Shown: positions 50,401 through 62,400 of the stretch, one piece after another
Layout of the letters: every line of letters starts with the position of its first letter
Numbering within the stretch: the stretch's first letter is position 1
Origin: Pratylenchus scribneri
Taxonomy: Eukaryota; Nematoda; Chromadorea; Rhabditida; Pratylenchidae
Length of the DNA: 64,000 nucleotides
Direction of reading: 5' to 3'
Assembly (NCBI GenBank): GCA_030063045.1
Contig: JAQSEB010000054.1
Span: 1,178,001-1,242,000 of the forward strand
Made by a program: the position numbers and the translations under genes
Notes under the pieces: model-generated
What the model was told of the DNA's origin: nothing
Databases searched by the model: none
Seen by the model: only the letters and a program-made list of their open reading frames with translations

Positions 50401-53400
50401 CAACCTTTGGATTTGCCCATTCCCTATGTGGGATCGCCCCAACCAGAAATTACATGGACAAAAGATGGAATGCAAATGAGTGGTTGGTACAAAAGTGATA
50501 TGAATAAAAGAACATTATTCCCATCAAGGTGTTGAAACAAAACCAGGATTGACTCGTCTCTACATTCCACAAAGCAAACGTGCGGATTCAGGCCAATGCC
50601 GAATTGAGGCAACAAATGAATATGGAAAAGCCGAAGCCCGAGTGCTGATCACCGTGATTGATAGGCCTGGACCGCCTGAGGGACCAATCACATATCCATC
50701 GACCACAAAGTGAACCAAAAATTTCAAATTTAAATAATTATTATGTTCATTTTTGTAGGCGTGGAATCACATTGGCTTGGAAACCGCCCAAAGATGATGG
50801 AGGCGCTGATTTGAGTGGTTACCGAATTGAATACCAAGAATTGGGGGCCCACGATTGGGAACGAGTGCCAGAACAATGCACACTGCTTAGTTATACAGTT
50901 CGCAATTTAGAGAAAGGAAAACAGTATAGATTCCGAGTGTTCGCCGAGAATATGGCCGGAATTAGTGAACCATTGAATGGGGATCCGGTGACCGCAAAAG
51001 ATCCATTCGGTTTGTTGAAGGGAAATCAATTGATTGATGAATACTTTTTATGGAAAAAAAATATTGAAATTGCCAAAAAAATGTTGAAAATATCGAAAAG
51101 ATTATAATGTATACCCATAAATCATATAATTTAATCAATAGATCTATTCAAAATGCATCTTTTGACTATGTTTTGGCTTAGATTTAACTGATTCTAACAT
51201 AGTTTTAAACCAAAAACTAAAATTGGTTTAAACCGTTTAATACCATTTAATTTTAACTAAACCATGTAGGACAAATCCTTAAACTATTCTAATTATTTTA
51301 TAGTCTTATATATTCTTTTTTCGACTTTTTTTTTGATAAATTAAGTACCATCATTTTTTAATTATAGATCCACCCGGCGCTCCATCCACCCCGGAAGTGA
51401 CTGGCTACGATTCGAATATGGTGGCCCTCAAATGGAATCCACCAAGGGATGACGGCGGCTCGCCAATCACCGGATATGTGGTTGAACGACTTGAGAAGAA
51501 AGGAGGCGGCGATTGGGCCCCGGTCACTTCGCTTGGCATCGTTCGAATGCCACAGGCCACTGTGACTGGTCTTTCCAATGGCGAAACATATCAATTCCGG
51601 GTGAGGGCGGTAAATGCTGCGGGTGAGGGGCCACCCAGTGGAGCATGCGAACCGGTGGAATGCCGTCCATTCGTTGAACCCCCCGGGGCACCGGATAAAC
51701 CCAGAATTGGCAAAGTGACAAAGCATACGGTGGATTTGAGTTGGATGCGGCCAATTTCGGATGGAGGAGCACCAATTGAAGGATATGTGGTGGAACAAAG
51801 GAAAATGGGCGATGATGAATGGAAAAGGGCAAATGTTGGAATGGGCCCGGGAAAAATGGTGCGTGACACACGCTGCACGGTGGAAGGCCTTCCGGAGAAG
51901 GAACAATTCGAATTTCGAGTTCGTGCCGTGAACAAAGCCGGCGAAGGTGACCCATCAAAGCCCAGCGATTTGGTGTTCACCACGGATGAACCCGGCAGAC
52001 CAATCCTGGATTTGAGTGGCCTAAAGGACATCACAGTGCGCGCCGGTGAAACAATCACCTTCACATTGCCGTACAGTTCTGGCGGAGTGAAACCATCGGT
52101 GGATGTGTTGAATGGAAACCAAACAATATTTGAGGATGAACGAACCAAAATGGAAGTGGACGATGACAAAATTGTGTTCACAACAATTGACTCAAAACGA
52201 TCGGATGCAGGGCCATACAAAGTTGTTGTCCAAAATAGGCATGGAAAGGATTCGGCCAAATTGAATGTGAATGTTTTGGATGTGCCAGGCAAACCTACTG
52301 GGCCAATCCTCTTCTCGGAATTGGCCAGCGATGCATGCACTTTACATTGGAGTGCGCCAAAGGATGATGGAGGATCACCGGTTACAAATTATGTGGTGGA
52401 AAGGAAACCGGCAAAAGGAGGCGACAGTGATTGGGAAAAGGTTGGAGCACCGGCTGGTTTATCATTCCGAAGCCGGGGATTGACCAACGGAGAACGATAC
52501 GATTTCCGAGTGCGAGCCGAAAATCAATTTGGAGTTGGTGAGTTCAGCTGAATTATATGGGCATTCCCCAATTTGTCGCCGTTTGTAAAAAGACTGAACA
52601 TATTTTGGTTTTTATTATCAAATTAAAGAGCAGACTGTTGGCTATTAAATGATATTAATTTATTAAAATTGGTTCAGAAATAACTAATTTGTTGTCAAAA
52701 ACTACTGATAATTTCGCTATCCATGGTAAAGGTAGTTTTAGATTTTCTGTATTCAACTTCATCAAATTCTGAAGTCTGAACTAATTTTAATATTATATCT
52801 TTGAATAGCGAACAGGCCACTACTTTAATTTTATAAAAAATAATCAAAATTGGTTCAGTTTCGATGAGTATAATTAAATGTCGACATGGGTCATATCCTA
52901 ATTATATGAAAAATTTGTGATGATTTGTTTGCAGGCGCACCGTTGGATGCGGATGAATCCCTTTTGGCCAAAGGGCCTTTTGATGTTCCCGGACCTCCTG
53001 GAGCACCCGAACCGTTGCACACTGCCGAGGATTCCATCACCCTTCAATGGACCAAACCATTGCACGATGGCGGGGCACCAATTCTGGGATATGTCCTGGA
53101 AAAGAGGGAGGCAGGATCGAATGATCCCTGGGAGAGGGCTGCCTTTGGCAATGTTCCTGACACAAAATGCAAAGTGACGGGAGTGAAGCCGCAACACACC
53201 TACGAATTCCGTGTGGCCGCCGTCAATGCTGCCGGTCAAGGAGAATGGAGCGAAAATTCGGTGCCAATTATTGCCGCACCTCGACCCTCTCGACCGGTCA
53301 TTTCAATGGGAATGTTGGCCCGGGATATGATCGCAATGGTCGGAGATTCGGTCAAATTGCTTGTCCCATATGCGGCCAGTCCTCGACCAGAGATCACGTG

Positions 53401-56400
53401 GACAAAGAATGGAATACCTTTGGATGGAAGGGACAGGGCCCAAATTGAGAGCAACGATTTCCTCACTCAACTCAATTATCCAAAATGCGAAAGAGGCGAT
53501 ACTGGGACATATTCCATTGTAAGAAGAAAGTGCTAAATGAAAAAAGGGAGGGAATTTATTAGAGGCAAAAGTGGTGTCAAATTATTAGCGGAAAAGTTTA
53601 GCAAATTGTTAAAGAATAATTTTTACTAAAAGATAATTTTATCTGTTTTAATTAGGCTTGAGTTAATTAATAATAGGGTGAAAAATTATTAAATATAAAT
53701 TGAGGTATAAAGAAAAATTTGTTAAAAATTTATTAAAATGACATAATCAAATTCATTTTTCAATTCATCATTTTTAGCGAATCGAGAATGACCTTGGCTC
53801 GGATTCTGTGGATTTGAGACTGAAGGTGATCAGTGGGAATATTCATATCATTCAATTCATTCCCCTAGGTTGTTGACCGACCATCGCCACCCGAGGGTCC
53901 CCTGGATGTGGACGACATTGGCCCAGAATCGTGTCGACTTGCCTGGAAAACGCCTCGAGATGATGGCGGATCGCCCATCACAAATTATGTCATTGAAAAA
54001 TGCAGATTGGGCGGTGGGCCCGAAAATTGGGAAAGACTGAGTTCATTCGTGCGAAATACGAGCACATTGGTGCCAGGATTAATTGAAAATGAACGGTACA
54101 AATTCCGGGTTATGGCCGAGAATCAATATGGCATTTCCAACCCTCTGGAATTGCCTGAACCAATTGTGGCCAAATATCAAGTGAATTCTCAATATATTTA
54201 TTCTTTTTAATGTGTCATTATTTGTAGTTTTCTGTACCCGGTCAACCTGATAAGCCAATTGTTCGCAACTTTGATCGAACTTGGGCCGATGTTGAATGGG
54301 AACCGCCAGCATCAAATGGTGGATCCAAAATACTTGGCTACAATCTACAATACAGGGATCAACATTCACATAAATGGGTACACGAATTGTGTGAATTAAT
54401 TCCATACATTTAAATCAATCCCTCTCCAGATTACCGCCGAGAAAGCATTGATCGAAGGAACTAATTTCAAAGTGCAAAATCTCAGGGACCAAGGAGAATA
54501 TGAATTCCGGGTTGTGGCCAAAAATGCAGCTGGCTGGAGTAAGCCATCACCGCCTAGTGATAAAATCCAGCTGCGACAACGCTTTGGCCCACCCGGCCCT
54601 CCAATCTCATTGCATGCTAATTCGATTGGTCCAAATTGGGTGACATTGACTTGGCAACCACCATTGGATGATGGCGGATGCAAATTGGCCGGTTATGTGG
54701 TTGAAAAACGCGAAATTGGCCATCAACAATGGGAAATGGCAACCCCAGAAACGGTCTCTCAAATTTGTGCATATTTTTATCTTATTTTTATTCATTTTAG
54801 ACACCTTTGCTTGAATTCACTGTTCCGGTAAAAAATTCACAAGAAATATAAATAAAAATCAATTTAATTTTGCAGGGTTTACGTGAATTCCACGACTATG
54901 AATTCCGAGTATTCGCTTTGAATTCCCACGGCCGTGGTCCACCATCACTTCCCTCTGGGCCCATCAAAATTCAAGAAACTGCCGGCGGAAAACCGCACAT
55001 CGTTGTTAAACCCGAAGATCAAGCATGCCCCTACAATAAAAGGGCAATTTTCACTTGTGAGGCAGTTGGCAGGCCACAGCCTAAAGCAAGGTGGCTGAGG
55101 AATGGACGCGAAATTCCGGACGGTGCCCGTTATCGAGTAGAAGACAATGGCGAAGGACAATACAAATTGATTATCAAAGAAGTTTGGGACATTGATGGCG
55201 GCGATTATAGTTGCCAGGTGGGCAGAATTTGATTTTAATAAAAAATAAAAAAAAACATTCCATTTTATAGGTGTACAATGTTTTCGGTTCGGAAACAGCC
55301 ACAGCCGTCCTCAAAGTGCAGGCTCCACCAGTCATCGAAAAACAAGTGCCAAATGCTGTCCATCCCGCAGGGGACATGGTCCGCATCAAAATATTCTTCT
55401 CCGGCTCACCTCCATTCACTCATCGGTTCACACTGAATGGAGTGGAGGTTAGCCCAGATGCACCCAACATCAGATGGGTGGACTTTGACGATCACATCCT
55501 GCTGACCATTCCTGAATTGCACGCCCATGAGGCGGGCAGATATGAATACAAAGTTTGGAATGAAAGTGGCGAAGCGAGCACCGGCTTTTGGATAAATGTT
55601 AGCGGATTACCATCAGTGCCCGAGGGACCACTTCAAATCACGGAAATTGGCGAACATCAATGCACAGTTTCATGGCGACCACCGGCCCATGATGGAGGGT
55701 CGAGAATAACAAATTATGTGCTGGAAAAGAGGGATTTGGGCAGAGAAAGTGCCGCACTCCAAGCCGAAGACCAAGGCTGGGTGACAGTGGCTTCCGCCGT
55801 CCGTGAGCTGTCATTCATTGTGGCCGGCCTATTCCCTCATCATGAATACGATTTTCGGGTCTCAGCTTGCAATACAAATGGCCAAGGCCCTGTCCTGAAT
55901 TCGGATTCACCAATTGTGGCCAGATTACCCTTCGACCCTCCGGGGCCACCAGTTTTGCCCGGCGTTGTGGATGTTGGGCCGGAATATGCAATTTTGAGTT
56001 GGCAAAGGCCGGAAAAGGATGGAGGTGGCCGAATTCGGGGATATATGGTGGAAAAGTGCGAAGAGGGAACGGACATTTGGCAAAAATGCACACAAGCCCC
56101 ATCGCCCTCAAATTCGTTGAATGTCACAAATTTAATCGATGGACGCAAATACAGTTTCCGAATTATGGCAGTCAATGATGCGGGCGAATCGAAGCCAGCA
56201 TTGATTGAACACTACGATTTCCTTCCAAGTGCCAAGGGATTAGCCCCGGAAATAATCACAGCCATCCGTGATCAACATGGCACCGCTGGGGGTTCGGCCA
56301 CATTCGAATGCGAAATTGGCGGAAGTCCAAAACCGGAAATTCAATGGTTCCGTGGAAGCAAGGAATTGGTGGACACTCCAAAATGCACACTAATTGACAA

Positions 56401-59400
56401 AGGCGCAAAACAGGTTGAAGGAAGAGTTTTTTAAAAATTAAATATAATTTTTCGGCTGGCATCTTTTATCGCTGAGGATTATGGAGGGTTATCGGCTGTC
56501 AATAACTCCGAAGAGAAATAATGAAATCCGTTTTTGTTTTTTCTGCAAAATTGAGTGAATTTTTCTTTATTTTTAAGACCTTTATTGGCAGCCGGTAAAC
56601 CTGTCCATAGAGAAACTAAGCCGAAAAATTTTCTTTATGAATGGAATTTATTTATTTTATTAAATTGAAGGTTTGCATAATTGCGAATTTGCATGCCGAA
56701 GATGAGGCGGAATACACCTGTCGTGCCACAAACCAATTTGGCACTCGTTCAACCAGGGCACAACTGAAATTAAGCAGTAAGCATTTTTAGGGATTTTATT
56801 ATTCCCTAAATATCTGAATTTGTAGCAAAACCTCGATTGTTTGTGCCACCCAAATATTTCCTTGGATTGGAAGTGGAATCGGATAGGACATTCGAATTCC
56901 GAATCCCCTACAAAGCACATCCACAAGTCACATCCACTTGGACATTGCTAAACAGTAATGGAGAGGAACAACAACTCAACGATGGAGGCAAATATGCAAT
57001 CCAGGTGGATGACAAAACAGTGTCATTGCGAATTTCGGGATGCACACGCGCTGACGCCGGCGAATATCGCATTTTGGCACATAATTCAGTCGGATCAGAT
57101 TCGGCAACGGTGAAATTGACTGTGATGGACAAACCAGAGGCGCCGGTACAAAAACAATATCCATCAAATTTATATTTAAAATTGATCGAATTTAAAGCGA
57201 TTCCCGGTAGTGGAAAATGTTCTCGATGAGGCAGCAATTCTCTCATGGAAGCCACCTGCCTTGGATGGAGGCGCATTGGTCACAAAGTGAGCATTCAAAT
57301 TCAATATTTTTATATGATATTTCTCATTAAGTTATATCGTTGAAAAACGTGAATCCGGTGGTCAATGGCAGCAATGCGCCCGTTCTCGATTCTGCTATTT
57401 GACCGTAGAGGGCCTTAAGCCCAAAGCGAGCTACGAATTCCGGGTTGTGGCCGAAAATAAACATGGCCTTTCCGAACCGTGTGAACCCACTCCATCATGT
57501 CAGTACTTTCCACCCTATTCATATTTTCCTCCTTTTTGAAGGCACCATCCCTGAATCACGAATCAAACGATTCCAATACGAAGGTACAACAATGAATTCA
57601 TTGGGCGTCAACTCCGTTCGGCATTCGGCCTCCTCTTCCTCATTCTCATTGCTCAATTCCCATTCCTCCTCTTTGTTGGCCGCAAAAACATCGCTGGCCA
57701 CCAGCAAAACAATGTCCTCCCTGGCTGTTGCCAACCATTATGGCCATCGTTCCAGCAGGAGTCCTTCACCAAGGCTCAGCACTTTTGCCACACAAAGCCG
57801 ATGATGAGTTCCCCAAATCCACATTCCAACATAAGCTAACATTGACTTCAACAAAATAAGGAAATAATGCCCCATTTGCCCCCTCTTTGTGTCAAACAAT
57901 AATTCCTGTATTAAATGTTTTTTTGTTCAATAATTTTTTGTGTTTGCAATTTATTCCATGAATTTAACATTTAATTATGTCTCCGTATTAATTGTTTGTT
58001 CATTATTAATTTGTTCCTTAAATTTAATTATGACAATTAATATGGGTGGAAATGGGAAATTGGTTGAAAGGAATGATTTTGGCTTGGATTTGGGCAAACT
58101 TTTCACATTATTTCGCCTAAATTTTCGAAAATAGTTTAACATTAATCCGGCTTATTAACATATATATATTCTACATAAAAATCCTAGTGGCTTTTTGTCA
58201 AATTTATATTGGATTTACGAATTGTCCAATCTGTAAAAATGTCCATATCTTTGGTTTTTTGTCCTATCATTCCACAAGCTTTTTGTTTTTCCATTCCCCC
58301 CAATGCTTTTGTTATTCCCACTTGCTTTTTTGTTGCTTCGCAATTTTTGTCCTCGCCTTTTAAAATTTAAATTGTTAATTCCGTTGCTTTCGCTGTTTTT
58401 TCCGAAGTGAATGCCTTTCTTTCTTACCCGTTACTGATGAGGGCAAATGGGACGAAACAGGACGATTCAGTATCACCGATTGAGTCCTCGGCTATTATTT
58501 TAAACATAGCTTACCAAAAATTAATCAATTCATCAGAAAAGGGTTTTACCATTTTAAAGCACAAACTGTTCTCTAAAAATTAACTATATTCTAATTTTAC
58601 AAAAAAAACTTGAGAAATTTTAAAATAAGCAGTTTTTCTTCTTAATATTTGTATTTAATTACACTCCAAGATATTTAACTTTTTTTAAGCTAAATTTCAT
58701 AAATTTAAAAAAAGACTTTCTTATGGTATATCGCCTTCACTGATTGGCTATTGCCTTGTTGAGTTATAGTTCCTTCAAAATAATGCCCCGAGGACTCATC
58801 AATCGGTTGTACTGAAAGGTCTCTTACCATAATGGGCAAACGATAAGAAAAAAAACCAATTTTATTACCTTTAAATTTGGACATTCCCATGATTTTTATT
58901 CTGAGTCAAAATAAAAATATTCTCCTCCTTCCCATCGATGTTTTTCCATATTTTAGGTGATGCGCAAACTGTAAATGAAGTGGAAAGAAGGAAGAAAGGC
59001 ACTCACTCCAACAAAATAATTAATTCATCCAACAATCCAAATTCCCCTCATCAAATGCTGCAACAATTAAAAATGGGCTCGACCATTCCAGAATGCCAAA
59101 ATTGTAGTCAGTCAGTCCGTGCCATTTCGTTGCCAGCCAAAACACAACCAAAATTGCCCAAATATTATAAAAAAAATCAACCAAATTTCTGTTTAATTGT
59201 CCCAATTTCCCCAAATAATTTTATTTCCAAATAAAAGGCAAAATGTTTTTGAAAAATTGGAATGGAAGGTGTACATTCCCAATGGATGAGCCGCCGTCCA
59301 AAAATAACATCTTCATTCATTTGGGAATGTTCCTTTCTTTTTCATTTACATTTCTGAACATTTTGCCTTCCCAATTTTAGCCAACATTGTTTTCATTTCC

Positions 59401-62400
59401 TTTTATCGCCGTCCAAACATCATCAAAAGGAAATTTTTTTTGTTTTTGATTAGCCTTGGATTGCGGATAATTCCATCCAGCCGCCGCCAATCCTCAATCT
59501 TTGTGCCATCAAAATCCTCCCTCATTTTTATGCTCCGAAATATTGCTCTCCACAATTTTTTGTTCCATTTTTTGCTCTCCTCTCTCAAGGACTTCTCCTC
59601 AAAGTCAAAATCCTCTCCAAATCAGCCAAATTCCCAATTTCCTTTCCCTTCCTATTATAAAACCCGCTGATTGCCTTTTTTACATAACAAATTTGCTTTA
59701 AATTGAATAAAACATTTATTTTAATTCGAAATTAACGTAAATTAATTATTATAAATTTATTGATGAAGAGAATGAGGAAAAGGAGAGGATCGAATGCCGA
59801 GGAAGTGAAAAATTATTGAATTTTGGGAAAAATTTTAGAATGAATTAATTATTATTATTATGAGTTGATTGTAGTTGATGATGTTGGCCGATTGATTCGG
59901 GGCAAATCGGCAACACCGACAATTCGAACGGATGAATACGATTCAATGGGTTTATTCGACATTCCCCTCAAGTCATTCCTTTGTTTATTTTTTGAATAGT
60001 TGTTGATCCTTGGAGTCATTTTCCACCTCAACCTATTCAAATCATGCAAAATGCCTCAATTTATGATGAATATGATGTACTCGAGGAAATTGGGACTGGG
60101 GCTTTTGGGGTGGTCCACAGGTTATCCCGTCGGGATATTTCTGTATTCAAATTTGGTGCCAGATGTGTGCAAAAATCCACTGGAAATGTTTTTGCCGCAA
60201 AATTTGTGCCAACCACAGGGGGAGAAATGGAAAAAGAAACAGTCAGAAAGGAGATAGAGTAATAAAAGAATTTTACAAAATACATCCAATTTTATTAAAG
60301 AACAATGTCCGAACTTCGCCATCCATCATTGCTTTCTCTGCATGATGCCTTCGAAATGGACCAGGAATTGGTGATGGTTTATGAGGTGAATTTGCGATAA
60401 TTTAGGAAGGCATAAAATGTAATAAATTTAAATAGTTCATGTCCGGTGGGGAATTGTTCGAAAAAGCAAGCAGCGAACAAAACAAAATGAGCGAAGAGGA
60501 ATCCCGTAAATATATTCGCCAAATTTGCAACGGACTTCGGCACATGCATGAAGTGAATTATTTGGGGCATTAAATTGGACTAATATTCCTCCCTTGAAAG
60601 ATGTCCTATGTACATTTGGATTTGAAACCGGAGAATATAATGTTCAGCAAAAAGACAAGCGATCAACTCAAATTGATCGATTTTGGATTGGCCACGAAGA
60701 TTGATCCGAATCGGGAGGTCAAAGTTACAACAGGCAATTTACCCTTCCCTTCCCGCTTCATACGATATTATTATTTAAAAGGAACGCCAGAATTTGCGGC
60801 ACCCGAAGTGATTGGGGCCAAAGAGATTGGATTCTACACGGACATGTGGAGTGTGGGGGTTTTGGCTTACATCCTCCTCTCGGGGCTTTCTCCATTTGGA
60901 GGCGAAAATGATGAAGAAACATTGGAAAATGTACGAAAATGTGATTGGAGTATGGAAGGGGAACCGGAATTTGAGCAAATTTCGGAGGATGCAAAGGCAA
61001 GGAAAATAGCCATATTGAATTGAATAATAGATATAAATCTAAATCCCTAGAATTTCATTCGACGATTGTTGGTGGCCGATCGAAGGCAACGAATGACAGT
61101 GCACCAAGCATTGGAACATCCATGGCTGGCAGATTTAAGGAGAAAAGAAGAGTTGGAGGCGGTAAAAATTCCGGCTGAACGATTCCATCGGGCACGGGAC
61201 AATGTCCGAAATCGATATGTAAAACAAATTGGAAGGAAATGTGGAATTAAAAATGAATTTCTAGGATGCTTGGGCCGAACCATTGGCCCCAATTGGCCGC
61301 ATTTCCCAATTCAGTTCCCTTCGAATCCATCAACCGGATCGTTTTCGTATTCGCAAAGCAAAATTCGACCAAAATGATGCTCAACCACGTTTTGTGCTTC
61401 GTCCAACCGATGGGGATGGCCGCGAAGGCCAACCCGGTGTTTCATTTTTCTGTAAAGTTCTTTCGCCAACTCCGATTCGATTAAGCTGGTCAAAATTCAT
61501 TTGTAAATTTTCCACGAAATGTGTTGTTTTTTGAAGGTTGAAAGATGGAAAAGAATTGAAGAATGGCGACAAATATAGACAACAAAGCAATGTGAATGAT
61601 TATGCATTGACAGTGACCAATTTGGAGATGGAAGATCGTGGCGAATATTCGGTCAGGGCGATCAATGAATATGGCCAAAGGGAATGCCAGATGTTCTTGA
61701 ATGTGCTGAGCATGCCAAAAAGTTATCAATTCCTCGCTAATCCTATGAATTCTTTTTTCCTTTCAGAATCGCCCTCAATCCGTTCTCCAACAACAAACGA
61801 GGCCACTTCTGAATCTCCCAAGTCAATGACCATTTCAAGTCAATCTCCTGCCTCCCTTCTTCAAATCCCCCCATTGGCAGCCGATTCGGGTCGTCGCCGT
61901 TCCTGGGCCCAAATTGAAATGCCAAATATTTCCGTGGGCCAGCAAGGCCCTCCCACCTTCTCATTCCCTCTTCGCCCTCGACTCATCCAAAAGAATCATT
62001 CCTGCAAATTGCTTTGCACTGTCACTTCCAATCCCCCACCCAAAATTGAATGGTTTAAGGAAGGGGAATTGGTGGATTTGCACAGAGTTCAAACAATGTA
62101 CAAAAGTGGTGTGGCATCGTTGGAAATATTCAACACTCGATTGGATGACGCAGGCATATACAAATGTTTAGCCAGCAATGAATTTGGCCAAACTGAATGT
62201 TCTGCCCCATTGTCGGTGGAAACAAGGCATTCACAATGGAAAGGAGGGGCAAGGGAAAGAAGGAATTTTGATGGTGATCAACAACAAAAGTGAGATGAAT
62301 AACAAATTGATATATAATCCAACAATTTATTCCTAAAAGAAATTTACTGCAATCAAATGGTGCAGCCGCCACATCATCGGATATGGGTAATTCGAGGTTG

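Larger units (their letters stand above)
50341..57498 (+). other. Twitchin mixed Ig/FnIII block before the kinase
   Basis: Order read from sequence: Ig (50341), FnIII x3 (50670, 51368, 51690), Ig (51990), FnIII x2 (52280, 52960), Ig (53280), FnIII x3 (53885, 54228, 54580), Ig-Ig (54990, 55320), FnIII x2 (55610, 55930), Ig-Ig (56240, 56830), and the last FnIII (about 57146, exons 57198-57286 and 57332-57498). This reproduces the C. elegans order up to FnIII31. The last FnIII has FPVVENVLDEAAILSWKPPA and ASYEFRVVAENKHGLSEP. Confidence 0.9.
59875..61218 (+). other. Twitchin protein kinase domain
   Basis: Exons 59875-59950, 60001-60120, 60163-60258, 60301-60385, 60436-60552, 60601-60733, 60782-60996 and 61051-61218. 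The visible motifs are the Gly loop EEIGTGAFGVVH, the ATP Lys in FAAKF, the alpha-C Glu in VRKEIETMSELRHP, the hinge MVYEFMSGGELFEK, the catalytic loop YVHLDLKPENIMF (HLD instead of HRD, normal for twitchin/titin kinases), IDFGLA, TTGTPEFAAPE and TDMWSVGVLAYILLSGLSPF. After the domain comes the autoinhibitory-tail-like RNRYDAWAEPLAPIGRIS. All catalytic residues are present, so an active, Ca/calmodulin- or stretch-regulated kinase is expected by family. Two introns inside use GC donors. Confidence 0.92.

Noticed and set aside
60601..60640. HLD instead of HRD as a sign of a dead kinase
   Set aside because: HLDLKPEN is the normal form in twitchin and titin kinases; the catalytic Asp, ATP Lys and DFG are intact.
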